This document shows positions 17,131-25,748 of a DNA stretch of 64,000 nucleotides, in pieces. The notes below the pieces were generated by a model, which was given only the letters and a program-made list of their open reading frames with translations, was not told where the DNA came from and did no database searches. Origin of the DNA: Mesobacillus harenae (GTDB lineage: Bacteria; Bacillota; Bacilli; Bacillales; Cytobacillaceae); assembly GCF_013343715.1 (NCBI RefSeq), contig NZ_JABUNR010000020.1, forward strand, positions 1 through 64,000, given 5' to 3'. A program made the position numbers and the translations under genes. Each line of letters opens with the position of its first letter. Position 1 is the stretch's first letter.

Positions 17131-17715
17131 GAAAAGCGGAGACGACTGTCAGGGGCGTCAGGCATAAGGCGAGCGCTGACAGAAGGCGTTTTTTGCCTTC
17201 CCGAAGCGAATGACTTATGACCCCGAGCCCCTAGGAGTCAGAGCTAGCCAAGAAAAGCGTAAGCGCCTTGAACAGCTCCGACAAGCGCTGGAGTTCCTGC
17301 TGGTGAAGTCGTTCTTTGACTTCACCAGCAGGACCGAAGCGACTCGAGGAGCTAGGCGCTGAAGCTGGACAATAGAAAAGCGGAGACGACTGTTCAGAAA
17401 CGAGCAAACTGGAGAGTCCACCAAAGAAGCGGGTTGTGCTTCTGAAGGAGGAATTGAAGTTTGCCGAGTTTCTAGGAGTCGGAGCTAGCCAAGAAAAGCG
17501 GAGACGACTGTCAGGGGCGTCAGGCATAAGGCGAGCGCTGACAGAAGGCGTTTTTTGCCTTCCGAAGCGAATGACTTATGACCCCGAGCCCCTAGGAGTC
17601 GGAGCTAGCCAAGAAAAGCGGAGACGACTGTTCAGAAACGAGCAAACTGGAGAGTCCGCCAAAGAAGCGGGTTGTGCTTCTTAAGGATGGCCGAAGTTTT
17701 TCAAGGAGAGGGGCG
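17131..17715 (+). repeat. R1 modular repeat array (five units)
   Basis: Units at about 17131-17252, 17253-17371, 17372-17490, 17491-17611 and 17612-17715 (truncated). Each starts GAAAAGCGGAG (or GCGTAAG) and ends CTAGGAGTCGGAGCTAGCCAA or CTAGGCGCTGAAGCTGGACAA. Units 1 and 4 share one cassette, units 3 and 5 another; unit 2 has a perfect 16-bp hairpin (17295-17310 with 17318-17333). Confidence 0.85.
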
Positions 17716-17860
17716 CCGCTAGAAGATAAATCCATAAATAAAAGAGGCTGACTCAAAAGGTCGAATAATTTCGACTAAGAGTCACCACTTTTATTGTTTC
17801 ATCCATTTTAGGTTATAGTTTTCTTGTTTTTTTGAGATAAAAATGATTTTTAAAATCTAA

Positions 17861-18011
17861 GTTGATTTGGAGTGGAAGGCGTGAGACTCTTGAAAATGAA
17901 AAACGCATTTTCTCGTGTATAGGCCTTTTCGAGGAAGTCTTTCAGTGTCCTGCGGGATCAGCTTGAAAGGTGAGACCCCACAAGAGCGAAGCGTCTGGAA
18001 CGGAAATCAAC
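17861..18011 (+). repeat. R2 repeat element
   Basis: Begins GTTGATTTGGAGTGG and ends GGAACGGAAATCAAC, so its ends are inverted repeats (GTTGATT/AATCAAC). It has the family core GGTGAGACCCC and an inner module (about 17895-17935) unlike that of the copies at 24795 and 43835. Confidence 0.75.
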
Positions 18012-18040
18012 GGCCCATTTATATATCCTGTCCTTAAATA

Positions 18041-18084
18041 AAAGAGGGTGCCCAAAAGTTTATACCTTTTGGGACACCCTCTTG
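18041..18084 (-). terminator. Terminator of hemQ
   Basis: Arms 18043-18058 and 18066-18082 pair over 16 positions with one bulged base; on the minus strand the tail is TTTATTT. It begins within 9 bases of the hemQ stop. Confidence 0.8.
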
Positions 18085-18090
18085 AAAATA

Positions 18091-18834
18091 TTAGACATGT
18101 AAAAAGTGATTGACTTTGTCTTCTTCAAGTAAGTTTCCAACAAAGAAGGCACCAAATTCGCCAAAACGAGCACTGACTTCATCAAAACGCATTTCATATA
18201 CTAGTTTTTTGAATTGAAGGACTTCGTCAGCAAACAGGGTGACTCCCCATTCGTAATCATCAAAGCCAACAGATCCGGTGATGACCTGTTTCACGATGCC
18301 TGCGTACTGGCGGCCGATCATGCCGTGGCTGTACATCATCTTTTTGCGATCTTCCATCGGGAGCATGTACCAGTTGTCTTCACCCTGGCGTTTCTTATCC
18401 ATTGGGTAAAAGCAGATATGCTTAGCCTTCGGAAGGGTCGGGTAGAGCCTTGCAAGGATTTGTGGATTCTGATAAGGATCCTCTCCTGCTGGAAGGTAAT
18501 TACTGAGTTCTACGACAGAAACATATGAATGAGCAGGAACCGTAAATTCAGCAAGTTTCGATTTGTTGAATTCGGTTTCAATTTCATTCAGCTCTTCCAT
18601 TGTCGGGCGCAAAATCATCATCATGAAATCAGCTTTTTGTCCTACAACCGTATAAAGGGCGTGAGAGCCTTCTTTTTTATTCTGGGTAGCGTTCCATTTA
18701 TCAACTAGTCCTAAAAATTCATCGATTGCTGCCTGCCGTTCGTCGCTCGGCATCATTTTCCATGTTGTCCAATCAACTGTCCGGAAATCATGCAAACAAT
18801 ACCAGCCATCAAGAGTTTGTGCTGCTTCACTCAT
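18091..18834 (-). CDS. hemQ: Coproheme decarboxylase HemQ
   Basis: 247 residues of the chlorite-dismutase-like HemQ family, which converts coproheme to haem b in the Gram-positive haem pathway. Typical segments are QTLDGWYCLHDFR at the start, the catalytic-tyrosine motif YVSVVELSNYLP near residue 115, HICFYPMDKKRQGEDNWYMLP, and the distal HGMIGRQYAG block with the proximal-His region. The start at 18834 (MSEAAQ) is preferred over ATG codons at 18840 and 18867 because AGGAG lies 8 bases upstream of it and only 2 from the former. It lies just left of pta, as in B. subtilis. Confidence 0.94.
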   Translation of the reverse strand: MSEAAQTLDGWYCLHDFRTVDWTTWKMMPSDERQAAIDEFLGLVDKWNATQNKKEGSHALYTVVGQKADFMMMILRPTMEELNEIETEFNKSKLAEFTVPAHSYVSVVELSNYLPAGEDPYQNPQILARLYPTLPKAKHICFYPMDKKRQGEDNWYMLPMEDRKKMMYSHGMIGRQYAGIVKQVITGSVGFDDYEWGVTLFADEVLQFKKLVYEMRFDEVSARFGEFGAFFVGNLLEEDKVNHFLHV

Positions 18835-19050
18835 TTTCATCACTCCTAAATCATCAATAATATACAACCATACTATATCATAGTTTCGCCATCGGCCATG
18901 ATTTTAACAACCCTTAAAATAAGATCCTTGTTTATATAACTGGGAAAAAGGATATTTTGTAAAAGAATGAAGATATTATAACAGGATAGACATTGGTACG
19001 TGAGATCCAACAGATTATTGTAAATATTTATAAAAAACGAACTTATTGAT

Positions 19051-19106
19051 TGGAAACGGTCTCAGCGGCTGCAACATTTTGAAAAATGCGGCTGGTAAGA
19101 TATTCT
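19051..19106 (+). promoter_or_regulatory. pta promoter with upstream CcpA (cre) site
   Basis: A candidate SigA promoter is TTGAAA (19079-19084), 16 bases, TATTCT (19101-19106), giving a start near 19113. TGGAAACGGTCTCA at 19051-19064 matches the cre consensus TGWAANCGNTNWCA except at one position. Its centre lies near -55, the activating position known for pta and ackA of B. subtilis. The sites are seen; carbon activation is inferred. Confidence 0.6.
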
Positions 19107-19135
19107 ATTGATATAGAAGTTAAGGAGGACGTATT

Positions 19136-20110
19136 ATGAGTGATTTATTTTCAGTGTTAAAAGAAAAAGTAACTGGGCAGAACATGAAAATCGTTTTTCC
19201 GGAAGGCTTAGATGATCGGATTTTAAAAGCAGCTGGGAGACTGGCTGAAGACGGGATATTGACGCCGATTTTGATAGGCAATATTGAAAGAATTCAGGAA
19301 TTGGCTAAGGATTTGGATGTTTCACTTGAAAAAGTTGAAATCTATGACCCCAATAATTTTGCAATGATGGACCAGCTGGTTGCTTCATTTATTGAAAGAC
19401 GTAAAGGCAAGGTTACTGATGAAGATGCGAGAAGAATCTTATTGGATGAGAACTATTTCGGCACCATGCTCGTGTATTCGAACCAGGCAGATGGGCTTGT
19501 AAGCGGTGCAGCCCATTCAACAGCAGATACGGTGCGGCCTGCCCTCCAAATTATTAAGACAAAAGAGGGTGTTCGTAAAACTTCAGGTGTGTTTATCATG
19601 GTTCGTGAAGATGAGAAATATGTATTTGCTGACTGTGCAATCAACATCTCACCTGACAGCCAGGATTTGGCTGAAATCGCGGTTGAAAGTGCCCGCACGG
19701 CCAGGATGTTTGATATTGAGCCGCGCGTTGCTATGCTCAGCTTCTCAACGAAAGGGTCCGCTGTATCACCAGAAACAGAAAAGGTATCAAGGGCGCTGGA
19801 AGATGCGAAGCTTCGTGACCCGCTTCTGGTAATTGACGGCGAATTCCAATTTGATGCAGCTTTTGTCCCTTCAGTAGCTGAGAAGAAGGCACCAAACTCC
19901 CCATTGCAAGGAGATGCTAATGTGTTTATATTTCCAAGCCTTGAGGCAGGAAACATCGGCTATAAAATTGCCCAGCGCCTTGGCAACTTCGAGGCAGTCG
20001 GACCGATCCTTCAGGGCCTAAACCGCCCGGTAAACGATCTGTCCCGCGGCTGCAGCGAAGAGGACGTCTACAAACTAGCCCTAATTACGGCAGGACAGGC
20101 AATAGGTTAA
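19136..20110 (+). CDS. pta: Phosphate acetyltransferase
   Basis: 324 residues, the short Pta form. It interconverts acetyl-CoA and acetyl phosphate in overflow metabolism together with acetate kinase. Motifs: IVFPEGLDDRILKAA near residue 19, the SGAAHSTADTVRPALQI block near 122, FADCAINISPDSQDLAEIA, and PNSPLQGDANVFIFPSLEAGNIGYKIAQRL near the C-terminus. RBS AAGGAGGACG precedes the ATG. It is monocistronic and preceded by the cre-linked promoter described separately. Confidence 0.96.
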   Translation: MSDLFSVLKEKVTGQNMKIVFPEGLDDRILKAAGRLAEDGILTPILIGNIERIQELAKDLDVSLEKVEIYDPNNFAMMDQLVASFIERRKGKVTDEDARRILLDENYFGTMLVYSNQADGLVSGAAHSTADTVRPALQIIKTKEGVRKTSGVFIMVREDEKYVFADCAINISPDSQDLAEIAVESARTARMFDIEPRVAMLSFSTKGSAVSPETEKVSRALEDAKLRDPLLVIDGEFQFDAAFVPSVAEKKAPNSPLQGDANVFIFPSLEAGNIGYKIAQRLGNFEAVGPILQGLNRPVNDLSRGCSEEDVYKLALITAGQAIG

Positions 20111-20122
20111 TAAATAAAGACG

Positions 20123-20160
20123 AAAGGGCCAGCAAATATTTGCTGGTCTTTAAATGTTTT
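20123..20160 (+). terminator. Probable pta terminator
   Basis: GGCCAGCAAAT pairs with ATTTGCTGGTC around 20128-20148 with almost no loop, followed by TTTAAATGTTTTTT. The imperfect tail lowers confidence. Confidence 0.5.
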
Positions 20161-20177
20161 TTAGAATCATTATCGTT

Positions 20178-20238
20178 ATGGAATATATCCGTTTTTTATG
20201 GAATATCCTGCTCCATTCATGGAATATATCCGTTTTTT
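20178..20238 (+). repeat. Tandem GGAATATA repeats (3 units of 20-21 bp)
   Basis: Units start at 20178, 20198 and 20219. The first and third are identical (ATGGAATATATCCGTTTTTT) and the middle one diverges. The array is preceded by AGAATCATTATCGTT, almost the same leader as the array at 63155. Confidence 0.75.
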
Positions 20239-20396
20239 AAACCGATTAATAGCAAAAAGTAGAATATTGCTATAAAAGTTGATCTCAGTCGACGTTAAAC
20301 TAATAGAAACCAGTTAATAAAAGATTAATTTTAACCAAGTCAGGTACTTATGCTATAATACCTCTGTTATAAAGGAACGTAAAAGGAGATAAAAAG

Positions 20397-21251
20397 ATGA
20401 ATGAGGCACTTCATTTGCTTCGTCAGGACACATGGAGAATAATTGATCAGTCTGCACTTGGACCGCATTTTCATGCGTTGCAGTCATTTGCAATGGACGA
20501 TACGCTTTGTGCCTCAGTGGGAACAGGACAATCACCTGCTTCAGCTCGGGCGTGGGTTCACCATAACACCTTTGTTCTTGGTATTCAGGATACAAGGCTT
20601 CCATTTTTACAGGAGGGACTGAGATTCCTTGAAAAAAGAGGTTGCCAATATATTGTCAGGAATTCTGGTGGACTTGCCGTTGCTCTAGATGAAGGAGTTT
20701 TGAACTTATCACTTGTTTTCACTGAGCAGGAAAAAGGAATTGATATCAATCGCGGTTATGATGCGATGTGGATTTTAATAAAAGAGATGTTTTCTGATTT
20801 TCATAAAGATATAGAGGCAAAGGAAATCGTTGGCTCCTATTGCCCTGGAAGCTATGATTTAAGCATCGAAGGCAAAAAGTTTGCAGGCATTTCCCAGCGC
20901 AGGCTGAAAAGAGGGGTCGCTGTTCAGATTTATCTTAGTGTAACAGGGAGCGGCAGTGAGCGAGCTGAATTGGTTAAAGGATTTTATGACCATGCAATAA
21001 GACAAGAGCAAACAAAGTTCAGCTACCCTGCGGTTAAGCCTGCTGTCATGGCGTCTCTTTCTGAACTCACTGGCGTGGGCCTTACAGTCCAAGACGTGGT
21101 GCTTCGGTTCTTAACCTTTCTTCAGCAAAATAGCGGAAAGCTTGCAGCGTCTTCTTTAACAGAGGAAGAAACACTTTTGTATGAGCAATATTATATGAGG
21201 GTTGTGGAGCGAAATGCAAAAGTCCTCTCAACAGCGGAAGCGAGCTTATAG
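20397..21251 (+). CDS. lipL: Octanoyl-[GcvH]:protein N-octanoyltransferase LipL
   Basis: 284 residues of the LipL/YwfL family, which transfers octanoyl groups from GcvH to E2 subunits during lipoate synthesis. Landmarks: SARAWVHHNTFVLGIQD near residue 48, YIVRNSGGLAVALDEGVLNLSL near 86, and GSYCPGSYDLSIEGKKFAGISQRR with the likely catalytic Cys149, followed by the family's helical C-terminus. Start ATG follows AAAGGAGATAAAAAG. The ATG and position (after pta, before rsfA) match the B. subtilis order. Confidence 0.92.
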   Translation: MNEALHLLRQDTWRIIDQSALGPHFHALQSFAMDDTLCASVGTGQSPASARAWVHHNTFVLGIQDTRLPFLQEGLRFLEKRGCQYIVRNSGGLAVALDEGVLNLSLVFTEQEKGIDINRGYDAMWILIKEMFSDFHKDIEAKEIVGSYCPGSYDLSIEGKKFAGISQRRLKRGVAVQIYLSVTGSGSERAELVKGFYDHAIRQEQTKFSYPAVKPAVMASLSELTGVGLTVQDVVLRFLTFLQQNSGKLAASSLTEEETLLYEQYYMRVVERNAKVLSTAEASL

Positions 21252-21266
21252 AACATCTGATATAAA

Positions 21267-21297
21267 AAAAGCCGAAACGCTTAGAGTTTCGGCTTTT
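21267..21297. terminator. Bidirectional terminator between lipL and rsfA
   Basis: Perfect 12-bp stem AAAAGCCGAAAC/GTTTCGGCTTTT with a 7-base loop, T-rich on both strands, between two convergent genes. Confidence 0.85.
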
Positions 21298-21372
21298 CTT
21301 GTTAAGGGATGCTGCCCCTCTCCTGCTTGTCTATCTATATATAAATATATATGCGCTAACAACCAATATGGT

Positions 21373-22161
21373 TTACTCAGCTACTTTTTCAAGGTTGCCG
21401 TTTCGGTCCATCTTAAATTTTGTAGCCGGACGCTCTTCCTCTTCAAATAGCACAAGCTTACGGGCCCGATTCATGATTTTCATTAACGTCTCGTAATCTT
21501 CCTGAATCGTAAAAGTATTTTGTTCGAGATCAGAGATTTTCAGATCAAGCTCATGATTTAGTTTCTTCAGTTCAGCAATTTCCCGCTTTAATCTGTCATT
21601 CTCACTTTTGTATATATCAACTTGGAGGTTTGAGCTTCCCAGGTTTTGTAAGAATGAAATAACACGTTCCAATGTCAGCTCTTCTGAAGGTGTATATACT
21701 TGCCTTGGTTCAGGCTGTTGCGGAACCTGATAGTGAGCGGCAAATTCTTGAAAAGCTTCCTGCTCCATTGCCCCGGTTTCGAATGTATCGGTTTCGGTAT
21801 CTTGAACAGAGGAAGAATCGGATGCAGAAACGGAAACTGGAACAGGTGCTGGAGTTGGCGCTACGTCTTCCATCGTTGGTACGGGTGGAGAATATAGCAA
21901 TTTTTTCTTGCCGCCCTGGTCCTTACCAAGAATTCGCTGTCTTTGTTTTCGCTGCTTTTTAGCTAACTGCAAGGCCTTCTCATAACGATGGCGGACAACA
22001 GCATTCCATCTAAATCCACATGCTGCAGATGTACGGTTCAGTTTGTCGCCTACTTCTTCAAAAGCATTCAATTGGGTGCTGCCTTCTCTTACGTGCCGCA
22101 GCACTGTTTCGGCTAGCAATAAATCATTTTCATCTGTCCAGGCATCCTGGCGAACTTTCAT
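21373..22161 (-). CDS. rsfA: RsfA-family prespore transcriptional regulator
   Basis: 262 residues. The N-terminal 60 residues form a Myb/SANT-like DNA-binding domain (AWTDENDLLLAETVLRHVREG...RTSAACGFRWNAVVRHRYEKAL), typical of RsfA/YlbO-type regulators. The middle is acidic, Pro- and Ser-rich; residues about 180-235 predict a coiled coil (NDRLKREIAELKKLNHELDLKISDLEQN). In B. subtilis RsfA adjusts SigF-dependent genes in the forespore. The start ATG is at 22161; AGGGAGTTGAGTTAAC lies upstream. The gene is convergent with lipL and shares its terminator. Confidence 0.85.
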   Translation of the reverse strand: MKVRQDAWTDENDLLLAETVLRHVREGSTQLNAFEEVGDKLNRTSAACGFRWNAVVRHRYEKALQLAKKQRKQRQRILGKDQGGKKKLLYSPPVPTMEDVAPTPAPVPVSVSASDSSSVQDTETDTFETGAMEQEAFQEFAAHYQVPQQPEPRQVYTPSEELTLERVISFLQNLGSSNLQVDIYKSENDRLKREIAELKKLNHELDLKISDLEQNTFTIQEDYETLMKIMNRARKLVLFEEEERPATKFKMDRNGNLEKVAE

Positions 22162-22492
22162 GTTAACTCAACTCCCTATTTTTTTAATATTATTAAAAGT
22201 TCTAGTCCAAGTTTGTCCGGTTTTTCCAAGGTTTATACTAAAATCAATGAAAGGATAGTAGACTTTTCCAATTTTTCGATAGATAGGTATTGGAAAAACC
22301 TTTTAAAGCTTAAATTCTCTAGTGAATCATATGATTGAATTCGGCTTGCATTCAGAGAGGAGAAAATGTAAAATACCCTTTAGCAAACGGAAAAAACGTA
22401 TGCGTTTTCGAGCTAGTAACAGAAATTAATCAATTTTATTCATGATTAACTAATAGATTACTTTGGTTTTATATAGAAAGGATTGTATTACG
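22162..22492. other. Intergenic region between rsfA and the DUF1450 gene
   Basis: No gene. It should hold both promoters. A perfect 11-bp inverted repeat GGTTTTTCCAA (22219-22229) and TTGGAAAAACC (22290-22300), 60 bases apart, is the only structure I noticed. Confidence 0.5.
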
Positions 22493-22714
22493 ATGAGTAA
22501 TGAATTCAAAGTTTGCGACGATTGTCAGGCCGTAAACTTAAAAACGCTCATTCCCCGCCTGAAACAACTGGATGCTGAGGCCGAGATTGAAATTGGCTGC
22601 CAGAGCTATTGCGGCCCTGGACGAAAAAAAACCTTCGCGTTTGTTAATAACCGACCGGTAGCTGCATTAACAGAAGAAGAATTAATGGAGAAAATCAACA
22701 AAAAGCTAAAATAA
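22493..22714 (+). CDS. DUF1450 family small protein
   Basis: 73 residues related to the DUF1450/YuzB family: KVCDDCQAVNLKTLIPRLKQL at the start, EIGCQSYCGPGRKKTFAFVNNRPVAALTEEEL after. Four cysteines in two spaced pairs (CDDC; C-x3-YC) suggest a thioredoxin-like or metal-binding fold; function unknown. I start at ATG 22493, behind GAAAGGATTG, not at an upstream in-frame codon, because the conserved region begins here. A terminator follows directly, so it is monocistronic. Confidence 0.8.
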   Translation: MSNEFKVCDDCQAVNLKTLIPRLKQLDAEAEIEIGCQSYCGPGRKKTFAFVNNRPVAALTEEELMEKINKKLK

Positions 22715-22716
22715 AA

Positions 22717-22752
22717 ATTGCCTTTGAGCTAAAGCTTAGAGGTAATTTTTTT
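22717..22752 (+). terminator. Terminator after the DUF1450 gene
   Basis: 13-bp stem with three G-U pairs (22717-22729 with 22734-22746), 4-base loop, then eight T residues. Confidence 0.8.
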
Positions 22753-22877
22753 GTCATCGAGAAACCTTGCCATATAGGGATTTTTGTCAAAAATTATCTT
22801 TTTTTGCAGAAAGTCGAGGTGAATTGGAACCATAAACGGGCTATAATAGATACATGAAAACAGGAAGAAGGGAAACA

Positions 22878-24170
22878 ATGGGGTATTCGACGGAAAAGCT
22901 TAGCGAAGAAAAGGTATTTAAAGATCCGGTACATCGATACATCCATGTACGAGACAGACTCATATGGGACTTAATCGGGACAAAGGAATTTCAGCGCCTC
23001 CGCAGAATTAAACAGCTGGGTACTACCTACCTGACCTTCCATGGGGCAGAACACAGCCGTTTTAACCATTCGCTGGGTGTCTATGAAATTGTTCGCCGGA
23101 TTGTGGATATTGCGTTTGAGGGGCGTCCGGAATGGAACGAAGAAAAAAGGCTGCTTTCCTTATGTGCAGCTTTACTTCATGACTTAGGGCATGGGCCGTT
23201 TTCCCATTCCTTCGAGAAGGTGTTTGACCTGGATCATGAGGACTTTACACAGGCAATAATCTTAGGAGATACAGAAGTAAATGAAGTTTTATCAAGGGTT
23301 GAACAGGATTTCCCAAAACGGGTTGCCGAAGTAATCGCCAAAACATCAGAGGACAAGCTGGTGGTCAGCCTGATATCAAGCCAAATTGATGCAGATCGGA
23401 TGGATTATCTGCAGCGTGATGCCTATTTTACCGGCGTCAGTTATGGGCATTTTGATATGGAACGGATTCTCCGCGTTATGCGTCCAAAAGAAGATCAGGT
23501 TGTCATTAAACAAAGCGGTATGCATGCTGTTGAAGATTACATAATGAGCAGGTATCAAATGTATTGGCAGGTCTACTTTCACCCAGTAACCAGGAGTGCA
23601 GAGGTAATCCTCACCAAGATTCTTCACCGTGCTAAAGACCTCTATCAAAATAATTATTCCTTTAAATATAATCCGCTTCACTTTTATTCCCTTTTTAAAG
23701 ATCAGCTTACGCTTGAAGACTATTTAAAATTGGACGAGGCGGTTTTCCTCTACTATTTTCAGATGTGGCAGGAGGAAGAAGATCAAATACTGAGAGATCT
23801 TTGCACAAGGTTTCTTAACCGGAATTTATTTAAATATGCAGAGTTTGACCCGGCAAAAGAATACAAAAAGTTAGCTGAACTTTCCGCTTTATTTGTAAAA
23901 GCAGAAATAGACCCGGAATACTATCTTGTCGTCGATTCTTCATCCGATCTTCCTTACGACTTTTATCGTCCAGGCGAGGAAGAAGAACGGCTTCCTATTC
24001 ATTTGCTTCTAAAAAACGGAGAGGTGCGCGAGCTTTCAAGAGAGTCTGAGATTGTCGATGCGATTTCGGGTAAAAGAAGAACGGACCATAAACTTTATTA
24101 TCCGGCAGACCTCCTTGAAAAAAGCCCAGAAAACCCTTATGTGAAACAGATACTTGCTTTGTTAATTTAA
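22878..24170 (+). CDS. ywfO: HD-domain phosphohydrolase YwfO (dGTPase-like)
   Basis: 430 residues. The HD superfamily metal-binding residues are visible: HSRFNHSLGVYEIVRR (His, about residue 57) and AALLHDLGHGPFSHSFE (His-Asp, about 100), with SSQIDADRMDYLQRDAYFTGV further on. Such proteins hydrolyse nucleotides, often dNTPs, but the substrate of YwfO is not established from sequence. I start at ATG 22878, five bases after AAGAAGGGA; an upstream ATG at 22854 lacks a ribosome-binding site. ywgA follows after 18 bases, so the two are probably co-transcribed. Confidence 0.88.
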   Translation: MGYSTEKLSEEKVFKDPVHRYIHVRDRLIWDLIGTKEFQRLRRIKQLGTTYLTFHGAEHSRFNHSLGVYEIVRRIVDIAFEGRPEWNEEKRLLSLCAALLHDLGHGPFSHSFEKVFDLDHEDFTQAIILGDTEVNEVLSRVEQDFPKRVAEVIAKTSEDKLVVSLISSQIDADRMDYLQRDAYFTGVSYGHFDMERILRVMRPKEDQVVIKQSGMHAVEDYIMSRYQMYWQVYFHPVTRSAEVILTKILHRAKDLYQNNYSFKYNPLHFYSLFKDQLTLEDYLKLDEAVFLYYFQMWQEEEDQILRDLCTRFLNRNLFKYAEFDPAKEYKKLAELSALFVKAEIDPEYYLVVDSSSDLPYDFYRPGEEEERLPIHLLLKNGEVRELSRESEIVDAISGKRRTDHKLYYPADLLEKSPENPYVKQILALLI

Positions 24171-24188
24171 AAACGGGAGATGACGAGA

Positions 24189-24695
24189 TTGTTAAAAGAT
24201 CATGCTAAAATTATTCATGCTGTTGCCGTCTCCGGTGAAGTTGTTGGCCGGAAAAAACTGCAGAAAATGATATACATTGCCAAAAAGATGAATTTCCCAT
24301 TCCAGGAACGGTTCCAGTTTCACTTTTATGGACCTTATTCAGAGGAATTGACATTGCGGGTGGAAGAACTGTGCAACATGGGCTTTTTAAACGAAGCGAA
24401 GGAAGACAAGGGGAATTACTTTCAGTACCGTTATAGTTTAACGGATTCTGGAAAAGAGTTTTTGGGACTTAACAGCATTGAAATGCCTAGCCTGCAGGAT
24501 TGCCTTGGAGATATAAACGGCCAAAGTGCAAGATTTCTGGAACTCGTATCAACGATTTTGTATTTTGATAACCTTCCAGAAACAGAGGTAATAGAGAAAG
24601 TTCACACATTAAAAAAGAGCCAGCGCTACACTGATGAGGAAATGGCTCAAGCATTTGGCTTTATTAACGGACTTCAACAAAAAGCTAAGCATTAA
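24189..24695 (+). CDS. ywgA: YwgA family protein
   Basis: 168 residues, DUF-type protein with a winged-helix-like N-terminal half (VVGRKKLQKMIYIAKKMNFPFQERFQFHFYGPYSEELTLRVEELCNMGFL), similar to YwgA of B. subtilis and distantly to the antitoxin SocA/Panacea-like fold. Function unknown. I prefer the TTG at 24189 (MLKDHAKI): GGGAG lies 9-13 bases upstream, while the ATG at 24180 directly abuts GGGAG. It ends in a strong terminator. Confidence 0.8.
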   Translation: MLKDHAKIIHAVAVSGEVVGRKKLQKMIYIAKKMNFPFQERFQFHFYGPYSEELTLRVEELCNMGFLNEAKEDKGNYFQYRYSLTDSGKEFLGLNSIEMPSLQDCLGDINGQSARFLELVSTILYFDNLPETEVIEKVHTLKKSQRYTDEEMAQAFGFINGLQQKAKH

Positions 24696-24707
24696 GGTGC
24701 TTAGCAT

Positions 24708-24760
24708 AGACTGTAGACAAACTCGAAGAATTTTGAGTTTGCCTACGGTCTTTTTATTTT
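24708..24760 (+). terminator. Terminator after ywgA
   Basis: 17-bp stem with two G-U pairs (24708-24724 with 24735-24751), 10-base loop, T-rich tail. Confidence 0.85.
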
Positions 24761-24794
24761 AAAATTTAGTTAGAATAACTAGTGAGATTAGTTT

Positions 24795-24999
24795 TCCACT
24801 CCGGGTGCAAGCTTTCGGCGGACGGGGACGAGCCGCTTTTCCCGCAGGAAATTGATTGGGGATCTTCGAATTTGCACACGCACGAAGGAAATGCGATAGC
24901 ACATGGAAAGCATCCGAGAATTCACATCGCACGAAATTATGCGATAGCATAATGAGGAGTTTCGAGGAGTCGCCACCCTCTTCTCCAATCCACTTATAA
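24795..24999 (-). repeat. R2 repeat element, minus orientation
   Basis: On the minus strand it begins at GTGGATTGGAGAAGAGG (24999 downward) and ends near GGAGTGGAAAA (24795). Its inner module (about 24880-24975) contains ATTATGCTATCGCATAAT and is nearly the same as the module inside the copy at 43835, although the outer parts are degraded. Confidence 0.7.
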
Positions 25000-25170
25000 A
25001 ATAGAATAAATCTTTGTTGATGCGAAGGGCAGCATGTCATGCTGGCGATGCTTAACTTGCTGCAATGGATTTAAAAAAACTAGCAACTAGGACTTGGCAA
25101 AGTGCTTGACGATCACTCTATATAGCTTATCTCACAGGTTTGGGGTCAAAAATTTGAGAGCAAACCTGCT

Positions 25171-25294
25171 TATTGGAGCGGAGGGTGCTTGACTCCTGGG
25201 GGATTAGCGGGACAGGTGAGACCCCGCAGGGAGCGATGCGACCGAGGAGGCTCATCGCCCGCCCCCCGGAAAGCAAGCGCCCGGAGCAGAAACA
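25171..25294 (+). repeat. R2 repeat element without inner module
   Basis: TATTGGAGCGGAGGGTG ... GACAGGTGAGACCCCGCAG ... CCGAGGAGGCTC ... CCCGGAGCAGAA. The core matches the copies at 43835 and 17861, but nothing is inserted after GACTCCT. Confidence 0.75.
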
Positions 25295-25323
25295 GCTTTT
25301 TTCAACCATTCCAACAAAAAGAT

Positions 25324-25364
25324 GACAAAAGGCAGCGAGGAAAAGCATTTCGCTGCCTTTTGTC
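25324..25364 (-). terminator. Terminator of ywhB
   Basis: Perfect 14-bp stem GACAAAAGGCAGCG/CGCTGCCTTTTGTC with a 13-base loop; on the minus strand it is followed by ATCTTTTTG. It lies 85 bases beyond the ywhB stop. Confidence 0.75.
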
Positions 25365-25448
25365 GATAGTCTGATCTAAGCATTAAGATGCTTAGCTTTT
25401 GTTTTATATCCAGGTATTTTATGTAACATGAAGGCTAATGTCGCGTTT

Positions 25449-25640
25449 TTAGTTTTGCTCGTCACTAAGGAGCTTTCCATTGATGGCATATTGGTTTTTA
25501 CTCATCTCTTCAATAAACACCGCAATTTTCTCTTTTGGTGCTCCTGTAGTTTCGCTGACAGCGTCAGTCACCTTTTCAACAAGCGCTCTTTTTTGATCTT
25601 CAGTACGGCCTTCCAGCATTTTGACAGTAACATATGGCAT
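25449..25640 (-). CDS. ywhB: 4-oxalocrotonate tautomerase family protein YwhB
   Basis: 63 residues of the tautomerase superfamily, whose N-terminal proline (after Met removal) is the catalytic base. The ATG at 25640 (MPYVTVKML) is chosen because AGGAGG lies 7 bases upstream of it and only 1 base from the in-frame ATG at 25646, and because only this start places proline at position 2. EGRTEDQKRALVEKVTDAV and the C-terminal FIEEMSKNQYAING match the family. Physiological substrate unknown. Confidence 0.9.
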   Translation of the reverse strand: MPYVTVKMLEGRTEDQKRALVEKVTDAVSETTGAPKEKIAVFIEEMSKNQYAINGKLLSDEQN

Positions 25641-25748
25641 GTTCATTCCTCCTAAACTAACTAGCTGTAGTTTTTCATAATTCAATTAATTTTGCAAGCA
25701 GATCACGATTCTCACTTTTCACATTAAAGCCCCATTCATGTATACTAA

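Larger units (their letters stand above)
17024..18090. other. Gene-free repeat region between hemQ and gerQ
   Basis: About 1.07 kb with no supported gene. It contains five head-to-tail R1 units, a terminator-like remnant near 17740-17790, one R2 element and the hemQ terminator. Open frames inside the repeats have no ribosome-binding sites and no recognisable family. Confidence 0.7.

Noticed and set aside
17231..17684. Open frames inside the R1 array (both strands)
   Set aside because: They follow the repeat units, have no plausible starts and change with cassette order; similar frames recur at 43349-43732 and 51033-51245.
17131..17715. CRISPR array
   Set aside because: Units of about 120 bp with no constant short repeat and unique spacers, and no cas genes.
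17131..17715. Integron attC-like cassette array
   Set aside because: The cassettes contain no genes, there is no integrase, and the ends do not show attC core sites; the resemblance is only in modularity.
22854..22877. Upstream ATG of ywfO
   Set aside because: It lies before the Shine-Dalgarno; the ATG at 22878 is correctly spaced.
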